Shown: piece by piece, positions 35,429 through 44,581 of the stretch
How the letters are laid out: each line of letters starts with the position of its first letter
How positions within the stretch are numbered: position 1 is the first letter of the stretch
Assembly: GCF_001043025.1 (NCBI RefSeq)
Contig: NZ_JYLD01000010.1
Coordinates: 1-64,000, forward strand
Source: Pseudomonas helleri
GTDB taxonomy: Bacteria; Pseudomonadota; Gammaproteobacteria; Pseudomonadales; Pseudomonadaceae
DNA: 64,000 bases
Direction of reading: 5' to 3'
Made by a program: the position numbers and the translations under genes
The notes under the pieces: model-generated
What the model was told of the DNA's origin: nothing
The model's input: the letters and a program-made list of their open reading frames with translations, nothing else
The model's database searches: none

Positions 35429-35779
35429 ATGACGATTCACCGCATTCACAGCAATGACCGTTTAAGCGCCGCTGCGACCTATGAGGCGCTGGTGTTTCTG
35501 TCCGGGCAGGTGCCGACTGGTAGCGAGGACATTACCGCGCAGACCGAAGAAGTCCTGAGCAAGATCGACGCCTTGTTGGCCGAAACCGGCAGCAGCAAGG
35601 ACCACATCCTCAACGCCACGATTTACCTGCAAAACATTGAGCGCGACTTCGCGCCCATGAACGCGGTGTGGTCTGCCTGGCTGTCTGCGGGCAAGGCGCC
35701 GACGCGCACCACGCTGCAAGCGCAACTGGCCCGGCCGCAGGTGCTGGTGGAAATCAGCGTGATTGCTGCCCGTCACTAA
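35429..35779 (+). CDS. RidA family protein (reactive imine/enamine deaminase)
   Basis: A 116-residue member of the RidA/YjgF family. Typical segments are YEALVFLSGQVPTGSEDITA, ILNATIYLQNIERDFAPMNAVW and the arginine-containing APTRTTLQAQLARPQVLVEI. RidA proteins hydrolyse reactive imino acids such as those made by amino-acid oxidases. Its place between the FAD dehydrogenase (29 bp upstream) and the binding protein fits cleanup of the dehydrogenase product. The ATG at 35429 follows aagga at 35416-35420. Confidence 0.9.
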   Translation: MTIHRIHSNDRLSAAATYEALVFLSGQVPTGSEDITAQTEEVLSKIDALLAETGSSKDHILNATIYLQNIERDFAPMNAVWSAWLSAGKAPTRTTLQAQLARPQVLVEISVIAARH

Positions 35780-35805
35780 TCAGCTTGAAACCGGAGAATA
35801 AGAAG

Positions 35806-36708
35806 ATGAAAAAGCTCACCTTGATCAGTTGCACGCTGGGCCTTTTGCTCAGCCACTCACTGCACGCCAGCGAAGCGCCGTTGCAGGGCACACTCAAAAA
35901 AGTCGCTGATTCCGGGAGCATAACCCTGGGTTATCGCGATGCATCGGTGCCTTTTTCCTACGTAGGCGACAACACAGGCAAGCCGATGGGCTATTCGGTG
36001 GAGCTGGCGAACAAAATCGTCGAGCGCATCCAGCAGCAAATCGGCGGCGCGCCACTGAAGGTCAAATACAACCTGGTGACCTCGCAAACCCGTATCCCGC
36101 TGGTGCAAAACGGCACGGTTGATCTGGAGTGCGGCTCAACCGGCGTGACGGCCGAGCGGCAAAAACAGGTGGCGTTCTCGTATGGCTTTATCTACGTCAA
36201 AGGCCAGTTGCTGACCGCCAAAAACAGCGGCATTCAGGGCTTTGACGACCTGCGCGACAAGAACGTCGTGACCACGGCGGGCACCACCAATGAGCGCTTT
36301 CTCAAGAGCTACAACGCCGACCACAAGATGAACATGAACGTGATCAGTGCCAAAGACCATGGCGAGGCGTTCAAGATGCTCGAAACCGGCCGTGCTGTGG
36401 CCTTTTACATGGATGACGCGCTGCTCTACGGCGAACGCGCCAAAGCCCGCGACCCGCACAACTGGGTGGTGGTGGGTCACGAGCAGTCGCGTGAAATCTA
36501 CAGCTGCATGGTGCGCAAGGACGACCCGCAGTTGCTGGCGGTGGTGAACCAGGCGCTGGCGGATCTGTACCAGTCGGGCGAGATCAACGGCATCTATCAG
36601 CGCTGGTTTGAGCAGCCGATTCCACCGAATGGCCTGAACCTGGAGTTCCCGATGACCGCCGAACTGAAGCAGATCATCGCCAAGCCAGTGAGCGATCCGG
36701 TGGAGTAA
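35806..36708 (+). CDS. Periplasmic amino-acid-binding protein (ABC transporter family 3)
   Basis: A 300-residue periplasmic binding protein with a signal peptide (KKLTLISCTLGLLLSHSLHA). The family 3 signature includes ITLGYRDASVPFSYVGDN, PMGYSVELANKIVERIQQQ and the arginine site TSQTRIPLVQNGTVDLECGS, close to glutamate/aspartate-binding GltI proteins. It is the third gene of the dehydrogenase-RidA unit. No permease or ATPase gene is next to it, so it must use a transporter encoded elsewhere. Confidence 0.9.
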   Translation: MKKLTLISCTLGLLLSHSLHASEAPLQGTLKKVADSGSITLGYRDASVPFSYVGDNTGKPMGYSVELANKIVERIQQQIGGAPLKVKYNLVTSQTRIPLVQNGTVDLECGSTGVTAERQKQVAFSYGFIYVKGQLLTAKNSGIQGFDDLRDKNVVTTAGTTNERFLKSYNADHKMNMNVISAKDHGEAFKMLETGRAVAFYMDDALLYGERAKARDPHNWVVVGHEQSREIYSCMVRKDDPQLLAVVNQALADLYQSGEINGIYQRWFEQPIPPNGLNLEFPMTAELKQIIAKPVSDPVE

Positions 36709-36717
36709 ACCCCAGGC

Positions 36718-37359
36718 TTACGACACCCACGGCGACGTGCGGATGATCTCGACGAAGTTCAGTGGCTTGAAGCTTGGGTCGATGTCCACCAGCACGTCGG
36801 CGTTAACCGTGCCGAAGGTGGTGTCGGGGCGGTGTTTGAAGCCGTTGGCGAAGGCACAGAGGATGCATTCCTTGAAGCCTTCGCCACGCGGGTGCGCATG
36901 CACCACGGCTTCGCGTTGCTCAGTGGGGAACGCCGCGTAATCAATGCCCAGCACGTCCATTTCTACGCCCGCCGTCACCAGCGCCACGTTCGGCCGAAGG
37001 TGTTGCGGCACGCCCGGCGTGGTGTGCAGGGCAATGGACAACCAGACTTGTTCGACATCATCGTCGCTCAGGCCAAAGGGTTTCATGAAGGCTTTGGCGC
37101 TGTTGGCGCTGTCCACTTCAAACCGTTCGTTGTCACTGCGATGGCCTTCAACCAGGCCCAGATCATGGAACATCGCCCCCACGTACAAAAGCTCCGGGTC
37201 ATAGGCCAATTGCTTGCGTTGGCCGCTCAGCGCGCCAAACAAAAACACCCGCCGCGAGTGGTTATAAAGCAGATCGGACTCCACATCACGGATGTATTCG
37301 GTCGTTGCTTTTGCCAAGGCGCTGTCCGGAATGGCGATGCCTGCGATGGTCTGACTCAT
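36718..37359 (-). CDS. HD-domain hydrolase, cyanamide hydratase-like
   Basis: A 213-residue protein of the HD superfamily. Metal-binding residues are visible in YNHSRRVFLFGALSG (first His), VGAMFHDLGLVEGH (HD pair) and the later LSIALHTTPGVPQHL. The overall pattern resembles fungal cyanamide hydratase (Ddi2/Cah type) and its bacterial homologues. The reaction here is unknown. The ATG at 37359 is preferred because gaggag precedes it at a good distance; 37377 is the longer alternative. A GlxA-type regulator is divergently encoded and may control it. Confidence 0.82.
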   Translation of the reverse strand: MSQTIAGIAIPDSALAKATTEYIRDVESDLLYNHSRRVFLFGALSGQRKQLAYDPELLYVGAMFHDLGLVEGHRSDNERFEVDSANSAKAFMKPFGLSDDDVEQVWLSIALHTTPGVPQHLRPNVALVTAGVEMDVLGIDYAAFPTEQREAVVHAHPRGEGFKECILCAFANGFKHRPDTTFGTVNADVLVDIDPSFKPLNFVEIIRTSPWVS

Positions 37360-37550
37360 GACGAACTCCTCGATCAAGCGCCGGGGTGGCGCTGTTGAGT
37401 TCAGTGTGGACCGCGTCCTCTATGGCAACAATCGTCACGCAGGTGCGATTCGTGCCAATCAGATGGCAATGCCGGCCACGCCTTTTAACAGGCTTGCCAC
37501 AGCGGGCGGCGGCGGTATTTGATGTAACACCCCTCAGACGGCGAACCCTG

Positions 37551-38516
37551 ATGACCTTGAAGATCGCATTGATCGTTTTCCCCGGCGTGCAGGCCCTGGA
37601 TGTGACCGGGCCCATGGATGTGTTCGCCGAGGCCAATGTGTTTCTGCCGCCCGCTGAGCGCTATCAACTGGAGGTGCTGGGCCTTGAGGCAGGCTTGCTG
37701 GCCTGCTCCAACGGCTTGTCGATCCAGGCCCATCGGCATTTCACCGAGGCCAGCACCGCCTACGACCTGGTCTTGTGTGCTGGCGGCCCGGCCCTGCCCG
37801 ATCAGGATTTTGGCCCGGCGTTTTATAGCTGGTTACGCACACTGTGCCGCCGCTCGCGACGCTTTGGTTCGATCTGTAACGGGGCGTTGATGCTCGCTCG
37901 CGCAGGCTTGCTGGACGGCCGACGTGTGACCACCCACTGGGGCGATGTTGCAGCCTTGGCGCGCCTGTGCCCGGGCGCCAAACTGGAAGCCGATCGCTTG
38001 TATGTGCAGGACGACAACGTGTTTACGTCGGCCGGGGTGACGGCCGGGATTGATCTGTCGCTGTATGTGTTGTGCCAGGATCATGGCCCCGAGATCGCAC
38101 TCAGCGTGGCCAAACGGCTGGTGGTGTTTACCCAGCGTTCGGGCGGGCAGTCGCAGTTCAGCCCGTTTCTGACAGCGACCACCCCGGACGATTCGCCGGT
38201 GGCGGCGGTGCAACGGTTTGTGCAGGCCAATCTGCGTGCGGATCTGACCATCGGTGAACTGGCGCTAGCGGCCAACATGAGCCCGCGCAACTTCTCTCGG
38301 GTATTTGCCCGTGACACCGGTATTACCCCGGCACAATTTGTTGAAGGTGCGCGGGTGGATGCCGCCCGCGCATTACTGGAAAACCCGGCGCTGGCCCTCA
38401 AGACCGTGGCCTACGAATGCGGTTTTCGCGATGCGCATCACCTGCGCAGCGTGTTCATGCGCAGGCTGGGCGTGTCGCCGCAGCAGTTTCGGGCGAACTT
38501 CGCGGTGATGGCGTAA
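37551..38516 (+). CDS. GlxA-family transcriptional regulator (DJ-1/PfpI domain + AraC HTH)
   Basis: A 321-residue regulator. Residues about 1-190 are a DJ-1/PfpI-like domain (IALIVFPGVQALDVTGPMDV, and SICNGALMLARAGLLDGRR with the cysteine at the nucleophile elbow). Residues about 225-315 are an AraC-type pair of helix-turn-helices (IGELALAANMSPRNFSRVFA, YECGFRDAHHLRSVFMRRLG). This is the GlxA/ArgR-like/CdhR group that controls nitrogen-compound metabolism in Pseudomonas. It is divergent from the HD hydrolase with about 190 bp between starts. The start is at the ATG beginning the DJ-1 domain. Confidence 0.9.
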   Translation: MTLKIALIVFPGVQALDVTGPMDVFAEANVFLPPAERYQLEVLGLEAGLLACSNGLSIQAHRHFTEASTAYDLVLCAGGPALPDQDFGPAFYSWLRTLCRRSRRFGSICNGALMLARAGLLDGRRVTTHWGDVAALARLCPGAKLEADRLYVQDDNVFTSAGVTAGIDLSLYVLCQDHGPEIALSVAKRLVVFTQRSGGQSQFSPFLTATTPDDSPVAAVQRFVQANLRADLTIGELALAANMSPRNFSRVFARDTGITPAQFVEGARVDAARALLENPALALKTVAYECGFRDAHHLRSVFMRRLGVSPQQFRANFAVMA

Positions 38517-38525
38517 CGAGTATTC

Positions 38526-38594
38526 CTGTAGGAGCGAGCTTGCCTCGCGATCTTTTGATCTTTAAAAGATCGCGAGGCAAGCTCGCTCCTACAG
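38526..38594. repeat. REP-like inverted repeat, family A
   Basis: Nearly perfect 69-bp palindrome with arms ctgtaggagcgagcttgcct and gcaagctcgctcctacag and core gatcttttgatctttaaaag, between the convergent GlxA-type gene and rsmE. Confidence 0.93.
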
Positions 38595-38603
38595 GTCAAT
38601 CGT

Positions 38604-39323
38604 TTAGAAATCACCCCACAGTTGCTGGGCCACGGCCAGCGCGACTACGGGCGCCGTTTCGGTGCGCAGCACACGCGGACCGAGGCGGGCCGGCTGGAAG
38701 CCTGCCGTTTGAGCGTGCTCCACTTCGTTATCGGTCAACCCGCCTTCCGGCCCGATCAAAAACGCCAGGCGCGCAGGCTTGGCGTGGCTGGTCAGCGGCG
38801 CTGACACCGGATGCAGCACCAGCTTGAGGTCGGCTTCGGTGGTTTTGATCCAGTCACTGAGCAATACCGGCGGGTGAATCACCGGCACCCGCGAACGGCC
38901 ACACTGCTCACACGCACTGATCGCCACTTGCCGCCAATGCGCGAGGCGCTTGTCAGCACGTTCATCTTTGAGCCGCACTTCGCAACGCTCACTCATGATC
39001 GGAGTAATTTGCGTCACGCCCAATTCAGTGGCCTTTTGAATCGCCCAGTCCATACGCTCACCACGGGACAACCCCTGGCCCAGGTGAATGGCCAACGGCG
39101 ACTCAACTTGCCCGGCAAAGGTTTCGTCGAGCACCACGCGCACACGTTTTTTGCCGACTTCCAGCAAGCGCCCCAGAAACTCCTGACCCGAGCCGTCGAA
39201 CACTTGCAGGGCATCGCCCTCGGCCATGCGCAGCACGCGGCCAATGTAATGCGCCTGGGCTTCAGGCAGTTCATGCTCACCGAGGCTCAACGGGGCGTCG
39301 ATAAAGAAGCGGGACAATCTCAT
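38604..39323 (-). CDS. rsmE: 16S rRNA (uracil1498-N3)-methyltransferase
   Basis: A 239-residue SPOUT methyltransferase that makes m3U1498 in 16S rRNA. Family features are the N-terminal PUA-like domain (LGEHELPEAQAHYIGRVLRM), the central QGLSRGERMDWAIQKATELG, and the C-terminal knot LAFLIGPEGGLTDNEVEHA with RVLRTETAPVVAL. Full length. It lies downstream of bioA on the same strand, separated by a family A repeat. Confidence 0.95.
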   Translation of the reverse strand: MRLSRFFIDAPLSLGEHELPEAQAHYIGRVLRMAEGDALQVFDGSGQEFLGRLLEVGKKRVRVVLDETFAGQVESPLAIHLGQGLSRGERMDWAIQKATELGVTQITPIMSERCEVRLKDERADKRLAHWRQVAISACEQCGRSRVPVIHPPVLLSDWIKTTEADLKLVLHPVSAPLTSHAKPARLAFLIGPEGGLTDNEVEHAQTAGFQPARLGPRVLRTETAPVVALAVAQQLWGDF

Positions 39324-39347
39324 TTAATTTCTCTGAAAAAAAGCCCT

Positions 39348-39418
39348 CTGTAGGAGCGAGCTTGCCTCGCGATCTTTTGGCTTTAAAAAAAGATCGCGAG
39401 ACAAGCTCGCTCCTACAG
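39348..39418. repeat. REP-like inverted repeat, family A
   Basis: Arms ctgtaggagcgagcttgcct and agacaagctcgctcctacag, between bioA and rsmE. Confidence 0.92.
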
Positions 39419-39428
39419 GGGATTAAAA

Positions 39429-40835
39429 TTAACCCGGGTCGCGGAAGTCTGGATGGAAGTTCGCCGGCACGGCCACGCTGATGTCCGTACGCGTCGCGAT
39501 GTCGATGCCTTCGCTGGCCACTTCAGCCAGAAAATCGATCTGCTCGGGGGTAATCACGTAAGGCGGCAAGAAATACACCACACTGCCTAACGGGCGCAAC
39601 AACGCACCCCGCTCCAGCGCGTGCTGGAAGACTTTCAGGCCGCGTCGTTCCTGCCACGGGTAAGCCGTTTTGGTGGCTTTGTCCTGGACCATTTCTATCG
39701 CCAGCACCATACCTGTCTGACGCACTTCCGAGACATGTTCATGCTCGGCCAGGTGGGCCGTTGCGCTGGCCATGCGCTGGGCGAGTGCCTTGTTGTTTTC
39801 GATGACGTTGTCGTCTTCAAAAATATCCAGCGTGGCCAACGCCGCCGCACACGCCAGCGGGTTGCCGGTGTAGCTGTGGGAATGGAGGAAGGCGCGCAGG
39901 GTCGGGTAGTCGTCGTAGAACGCGCTGTACACCTCATCGGTGGTCAGGCATGCCGCCAGCGGCAAGTAGCCACCGGTCAAGGCTTTGGACAGGCACAGGA
40001 AGTCTGGCGTGATGCCGGCCTGTTCACAGGCAAACATTGTCCCGGTACGGCCAAAACCCACGGCGATTTCGTCGAGGATCAGGTGCACGCCATATCGGTC
40101 GCAGGCCTCACGCAACAACGTGAGGTACACCGGGTGGTACATGCGCATACCGCCCGCGCCCTGAATCAGCGGCTCGACAATCACCGCCGCAATCGTGGCA
40201 TGGTGCTCGGCCAGGGTCTGTTCCATGGCCTGAAACATCGTGCGCGAGTGGGCTTCCCAGCTCACGCCTTCAGGGCGCAAGTAGCAATCGGGGCTCGGCA
40301 CTTTGATCGTGTCGAGCAGCAAAGCCTTGTAGGTTTCGGTGAACAGCGGCACGTCACCCACCGACATCGCGGCCATGGTTTCGCCGTGGTAGCTATTGGT
40401 CAGCGTTACGAACCGTTTTTTGTCAGGCTGGCCGCGGTTGAGCCAGTAGTGAAAGCTCATCTTCAGCGAGACTTCGATACACGACGAACCATTGTCGGCA
40501 TAGAAGCAGCGGGTCAGGCCTTGAGGGGTCATCTTGACCAGGCGCTCGGACAACTCGATCACCGGCTGATGGCTGAACCCCGCGAGAATCACGTGCTCCA
40601 GTTGGTCGACCTGGTCCTTGATACGCTGATTGATACGCGGGTTGGCGTGGCCAAACACGTTGACCCACCAGGAACTCACGGCATCCAGATAGCGTTTGCC
40701 TTCGAAGTCTTCGAGCCACACGCCTTCACCGCGCTTGATGGGGATCAGCGGCAACTGTTCGTGATCTTTCATTTGGGTGCAGGGGTGCCACAACACGGCA
40801 AGATCGCGCTGCATCCATTGATTATTCAGGCCCAT
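39429..40835 (-). CDS. bioA: Adenosylmethionine-8-amino-7-oxononanoate aminotransferase
   Basis: A 468-residue class III PLP aminotransferase of biotin synthesis, which uses SAM as amino donor to form 7,8-diaminopelargonate. Features are LWHPCTQMKDHEQLPLI at the N-terminus (the BioA-specific start), SSWWVNVFGHANPRIN, LTNSYHGETMAAMSVGD, LILDEIAVGFGRTGTMF, and the PLP lysine in LSKALTGGYLPLA. It is apart from other bio genes, as usual in Pseudomonas. The ATG at 40835 has aggag seven bases upstream; a GTG at 40841 is too close to that site. Confidence 0.95.
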   Translation of the reverse strand: MGLNNQWMQRDLAVLWHPCTQMKDHEQLPLIPIKRGEGVWLEDFEGKRYLDAVSSWWVNVFGHANPRINQRIKDQVDQLEHVILAGFSHQPVIELSERLVKMTPQGLTRCFYADNGSSCIEVSLKMSFHYWLNRGQPDKKRFVTLTNSYHGETMAAMSVGDVPLFTETYKALLLDTIKVPSPDCYLRPEGVSWEAHSRTMFQAMEQTLAEHHATIAAVIVEPLIQGAGGMRMYHPVYLTLLREACDRYGVHLILDEIAVGFGRTGTMFACEQAGITPDFLCLSKALTGGYLPLAACLTTDEVYSAFYDDYPTLRAFLHSHSYTGNPLACAAALATLDIFEDDNVIENNKALAQRMASATAHLAEHEHVSEVRQTGMVLAIEMVQDKATKTAYPWQERRGLKVFQHALERGALLRPLGSVVYFLPPYVITPEQIDFLAEVASEGIDIATRTDISVAVPANFHPDFRDPG

Positions 40836-41121
40836 TTCCACTCTCCTGGCGCTGGTTCCCGGCGTCTGCGGGCAAACAAGCCTGCAAGCCTATGCAATGC
40901 GCAAGCTCGTCACAAGTCATTACGTTTATCCATAGACACGCATATTTACATTCAAGGCACGGCTCGGCATAAAACACCGCACGCGGCTATTGTTAACGTT
41001 TGCTTAATGCATGATCCCCAGGCTACAGATCGTATTTATCGATGTTTTGCAGCAAAAAAATGCGCTTTCATTCGATAGGTAAACCATTAGTCTTAACGTC
41101 AATTCCCACAGGATGTTGGCA

Positions 41122-41673
41122 ATGCAGCTACGTAACTCGTCTTCTCGCTATGGTGCCGTGAGTATTTTCCTGCACTGGTCAGTCGCGCTGGCCGTGTTTG
41201 GGTTGTTCGCATTGGGCTTGTGGATGGTCGGTCTCGACTACTATGACCCTTGGCGTAAAGAAGCGCCGGACCTGCATAAAAGCATCGGTCTGACGCTGTT
41301 GGCGGTCATGTTGATCCGTGTTGTCTGGCGGTTCATCAGCCCGCCGCCCCCTGCTTTAGAAACGTATAGCCCTGCAACCCGTATCGGCGCCAAGTTCGGT
41401 CACGCTTTTCTGTACCTGAGCTTGTTTGCCCTCATGATCGCGGGATATTTGATCTCGACGGCCGAAGGCGTGGGTATCCCTGTCTTCGGTCTGTTTGAAG
41501 TACCGGCACTGATCTCCAGCCTGCCCAATCAGGCTGATGTTGCTGGCGTTGTGCACCTGTGGCTGGCCTGGACCGTGGTGATCTTTGCTGTTCTGCATGG
41601 TCTGGCTGCCTTTAAACACCACTTCATTGACCGTGATGCGACCCTAAAACGTATGCTGGGCCGCAAAGCCTGA
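41122..41673 (+). CDS. Cytochrome b561 family protein
   Basis: A 183-residue inner-membrane diheme cytochrome b561 with four hydrophobic segments. Histidines likely to bind heme are in SIFLHWSVALAVF, DLHKSIGLTLLAVM and VVHLWLAWTVVIFAVLHGL. This type passes electrons between quinol and periplasmic partners. It precedes a YceI gene by 33 bp, a pairing common in Proteobacteria (YceJ-YceI). The ATG at 41122 follows agga at 41110-41113. Confidence 0.9.
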   Translation: MQLRNSSSRYGAVSIFLHWSVALAVFGLFALGLWMVGLDYYDPWRKEAPDLHKSIGLTLLAVMLIRVVWRFISPPPPALETYSPATRIGAKFGHAFLYLSLFALMIAGYLISTAEGVGIPVFGLFEVPALISSLPNQADVAGVVHLWLAWTVVIFAVLHGLAAFKHHFIDRDATLKRMLGRKA

Positions 41674-41705
41674 TGCTCAACCTCAATTCAAAAGGAATAG
41701 AACGC

Positions 41706-42284
41706 ATGTTGAAAAAGACGCTCGCTGCTCTGGCACTTGGGACTGCTCTGCTGACCGCCGGTCAAGCCATGGCTGCCGACTACACCATCGATAAAGAAGG
41801 CCAGCACGCTTTCATCGACTGGAAAATCAGCCACTTGGGCTACAGCTTCGTGCACGGCACGTTCAAGGACTGGAAAGGCACCTTCTCGTGGGATGCGGCC
41901 AAACCTGCCGACAGCAAAATTGACATCACTCTGCAAACCGCCAGCCTGTTCTCCAACCACGCAGAACGTGACAAGCACATCGCCAGCAAAGACTTCCTGG
42001 ACGTCGCCAAATACCCTGAAGCGACCTTCAAGTCGACCAAAGTGGTGCCAACTGGCGACAAGACAGCTGACGTGACCGGCGACCTGACGCTGCATGGCGT
42101 GACCAAGCCTGTGACCTTCAAAGCCACATTCAACGGCGAAGGCAAGGATCCATGGGGCGGCGAACGTGCTGGCTTCAACGCTACCACCACGCTGAACCTG
42201 AACGACTTCGGCATCAAAGGCCCAGGCCCAACTGCTCAAACGCTGGACCTGGACATCTCGCTGGAAGGCGTGAAGGCCAAGTAA
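41706..42284 (+). CDS. Periplasmic YceI family protein
   Basis: A 192-residue protein with a signal peptide (LKKTLAALALGTALLTAGQAMA) and a lipocalin-like YceI domain: YTIDKEGQHAFIDWKISHLG, then GDLTLHGVTKPVTFKATFN. YceI proteins bind long isoprenoid chains such as octaprenyl or quinone side chains, and the neighbouring b561 gene is consistent with a quinone-linked role. The ATG at 41706 has aaaggaa about ten bases upstream. A strong terminator follows. Confidence 0.93.
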   Translation: MLKKTLAALALGTALLTAGQAMAADYTIDKEGQHAFIDWKISHLGYSFVHGTFKDWKGTFSWDAAKPADSKIDITLQTASLFSNHAERDKHIASKDFLDVAKYPEATFKSTKVVPTGDKTADVTGDLTLHGVTKPVTFKATFNGEGKDPWGGERAGFNATTTLNLNDFGIKGPGPTAQTLDLDISLEGVKAK

Positions 42285-42302
42285 TAGCGCTTTTAGATGG
42301 CT

Positions 42303-42341
42303 AAAAAAACGCCCCCAATCTTTCGGTCGGGGGCGTTTTTT
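42303..42341. terminator. Bidirectional rho-independent terminator between yceI and rhlE
   Basis: GC-rich stem acgccccc/gggggcgt flanked by seven A before and six T after, with loop aatctttcggtc. It can end both the yceI and the convergent rhlE transcripts. Confidence 0.92.
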
Positions 42342-42354
42342 ATGCAGCGTTAAC

Positions 42355-44196
42355 TCAGCGGTTGCGAGTCAACAGTGCAGGCTTCTCGCCACGAGGGCGG
42401 TTCGGCAGTTGATCCAGCTGCTCAGGGGTCAAAAAGCGATCGCTTTTGGACTCTTTGTGCATGATCTTCGGCTGGTTCTCACGTGGGCCTTTAACCGCTG
42501 GCTCTTGACGCGCAGTATCGCGCGCCGGGCGGTTGTCGCGACGGGCCTGGCCATCACGTGGGGCGCCGTTGCGTGGGCCGCTGCGCTTGGCTGGCGGGGT
42601 GCCAGTGCTGGCGCCGCTGCCGGTACGCGGGCCGTTTTGACGACCACCCGAACGGGCCGGAGTGCCAGCGCCTTGCGCCGGAGCGCCCGGACGACGGTCG
42701 CGGCCCTGGTTGTTTTTGTTTTGGTACGGGCTGACGTAATCAGCGCGGTTACCAAAGTTATCCACATCGTCATCACGGAACTCGTCCGGCGCACGGTTGG
42801 CGTCGGCACGAGGGGTTGGCTGACGCTGCTCACGGACAGGCTGGGCGCTGCGTGGCTTTTGCTCACGGGCTGGACGCTCGCCGCGTGCCGCTGAAGGTTT
42901 TTCTTTGCCCTTGTCTTTGCCTTTGTCTTTACGACCGCCGCCACCGCCCGGATTACCCGGACCGTCGCCGCGTGGGCCACGTGGCGGGTTGCGCGGGTTA
43001 CGCACATCCGGACGCTCGCGCACTTCAGGCTTTTCAGCTTCTACGGCACTGGCGTCAAAACCCATCAGGTCGCCATCAGCGATCTTCTGTTTGGTCATGC
43101 GCTCAATGCTTTTGAGCAGTTTTTCTTCGTCGGGTGCGACCAGGGAAATCGCTTCGCCCGAACGACCGGCACGGCCCGTACGGCCGATACGGTGAACGTA
43201 GTCTTCATCTACGTTCGGCAGTTCGAAGTTGACCACGTGCGGCAACTGGTCGATGTCCAGGCCACGCGCTGCAATGTCGGTGGCAACCAGAATGCGCACA
43301 GAACCGGCTTTAAAGTCGGCCAGGGCTTTGGTACGCGCGTTTTGGCTCTTGTTACCGTGGATGGCCACAGCGCTCAGGCCGTGTTTGTCCAGGTATTCAG
43401 CCAAACGGTTGGCACCGTGCTTGGTACGGGTGAACACCAGCACCTGCTCCCAGGCACCTGCGGTGATCAAGTGGGCCAGCAAGGCACGCTTGTGGGTCGC
43501 AGGCAGGCGGAAAACACGCTGCTCGATGCGCTCAACCGTGGTGTTGGGCGGCGTCACTTCAATGCGCTCAGGGTTGCGCAGCAACTTGCCGGCCAGGTCG
43601 GTGATGTCCTTGGAGAACGTCGCCGAGAACAGCAGGTTCTGACGCTTGGCAGGCAAACGCGCGAGGACTTTTTTCACGTCATGGACAAAGCCCATGTCGA
43701 GCATCCGGTCGGCTTCATCAAGCACCAGAATTTCTACGTGAGAGAGGTCAACGCTGCCCTGGCCACACAGGTCGAGCAAACGACCCGGGCACGCCACCAG
43801 CACGTCAACACCGCGGGACATGGCTTGAACCTGCGGGTTCATGCCGACGCCGCCGAAGATGCAGGCACTGACGAACTTCAGGTCGCGGGCATAGAGCTTG
43901 AAGCTCTCGTGCACTTGGGCTGCGAGTTCGCGAGTCGGGGTCAGGACCAGCACGCGGGGTTGGCGTGGGCCGTGACGCTGGGATTTGTCCGGGTGGCCGT
44001 TGGGAAACAGCTTTTCCAGAATCGGAAGAGCGAAGCCGCCGGTTTTACCAGTACCTGTCTGGGCCGCTACCATCAAATCGCGACCTTGCAACACGGCGGG
44101 AATGGCCCGCTGTTGCACCGGAGTAGGCTCGGTATAGCCCGCATCTTCAATGGCGCGGACTAAAGCCTCGGAGAGACCGAGGGAAGCAAAGGACAT
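42355..44196 (-). CDS. rhlE: DEAD-box RNA helicase RhlE-like with a basic, disordered C-terminus
   Basis: A 613-residue DEAD-box helicase. The core covers about residues 1-370: Q motif YTEPTPVQQRAIP, Walker A AAQTGTGKT, VLVLDEADRMLDMGF, SAT, and DYVHRIGRTGRAGRSGEA. The last 230 residues are low complexity and rich in Arg, Gly, Pro and Lys (RNPPRGPRGDGPGNPGG, KDKGKDKGKEK), as in Pseudomonas RhlE1/RhlE2, where such tails bind RNA and aid RNA turnover. The start at 44196 gives the RhlE N-terminus SFASLGLSEALVRAI and has agga upstream; 44229 is a longer frame without support. Confidence 0.9.
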   Translation of the reverse strand: MSFASLGLSEALVRAIEDAGYTEPTPVQQRAIPAVLQGRDLMVAAQTGTGKTGGFALPILEKLFPNGHPDKSQRHGPRQPRVLVLTPTRELAAQVHESFKLYARDLKFVSACIFGGVGMNPQVQAMSRGVDVLVACPGRLLDLCGQGSVDLSHVEILVLDEADRMLDMGFVHDVKKVLARLPAKRQNLLFSATFSKDITDLAGKLLRNPERIEVTPPNTTVERIEQRVFRLPATHKRALLAHLITAGAWEQVLVFTRTKHGANRLAEYLDKHGLSAVAIHGNKSQNARTKALADFKAGSVRILVATDIAARGLDIDQLPHVVNFELPNVDEDYVHRIGRTGRAGRSGEAISLVAPDEEKLLKSIERMTKQKIADGDLMGFDASAVEAEKPEVRERPDVRNPRNPPRGPRGDGPGNPGGGGGRKDKGKDKGKEKPSAARGERPAREQKPRSAQPVREQRQPTPRADANRAPDEFRDDDVDNFGNRADYVSPYQNKNNQGRDRRPGAPAQGAGTPARSGGRQNGPRTGSGASTGTPPAKRSGPRNGAPRDGQARRDNRPARDTARQEPAVKGPRENQPKIMHKESKSDRFLTPEQLDQLPNRPRGEKPALLTRNR

Positions 44197-44478
44197 GAGT
44201 AATCCTGTTCTAGTTAGGGCTTGGCCCAAAGGGATAGTCTTGCCTGGCGTGAATGGCGTTTAAGGTGACGCAATCCCGTCCGGTCCTGCTCCAGTCCTGA
44301 GGCTCATTCACATCGCTCGCGCGGGCTGGAAGCTGCGCAGTCACGGGGTTGAATGCCGGGTACAAGGACGAGCGGCCGGGCGTAAGCCTGGCGGAAAACC
44401 CGGAGTATAACAGAGCAATCACGGCGCGCCGATTTCATGCTGCTCAACGGTTTTGTAGGGGCACAGGCCATATAACCC
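44197..44478. other. Upstream region of rhlE
   Basis: About 280 bp before the family B repeat, with no gene. On the minus strand a tatact box (44404-44409) could be a -10, which would give rhlE a 5' leader of about 200 bases; no good -35 matches it. Long leaders are common for RNA-helicase genes. Confidence 0.3.
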
Positions 44479-44562
44479 GTGGGAGCGGGCTTGCTCGCGA
44501 TGGTAGCACCACGGTTTATCAGCAAACCGGGTGACGCCCATCGCGAGCAAGCCCGCTCCCAC
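44479..44562. repeat. REP-like inverted repeat, family B, copy 3
   Basis: Arms gtgggagcgggcttgctcgc and gcgagcaagcccgctcccac around a variable 44-bp centre, 20 bp downstream of metF and before rhlE. Confidence 0.92.
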
Positions 44563-44581
44563 AAGGGCGATGCCGTGTGGA

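Noticed and set aside
32291..44562. Family B repeats as possible CRISPR-like units
   Set aside because: Only three copies, tens of kilobases apart, each a palindrome; no spacer-repeat periodicity.
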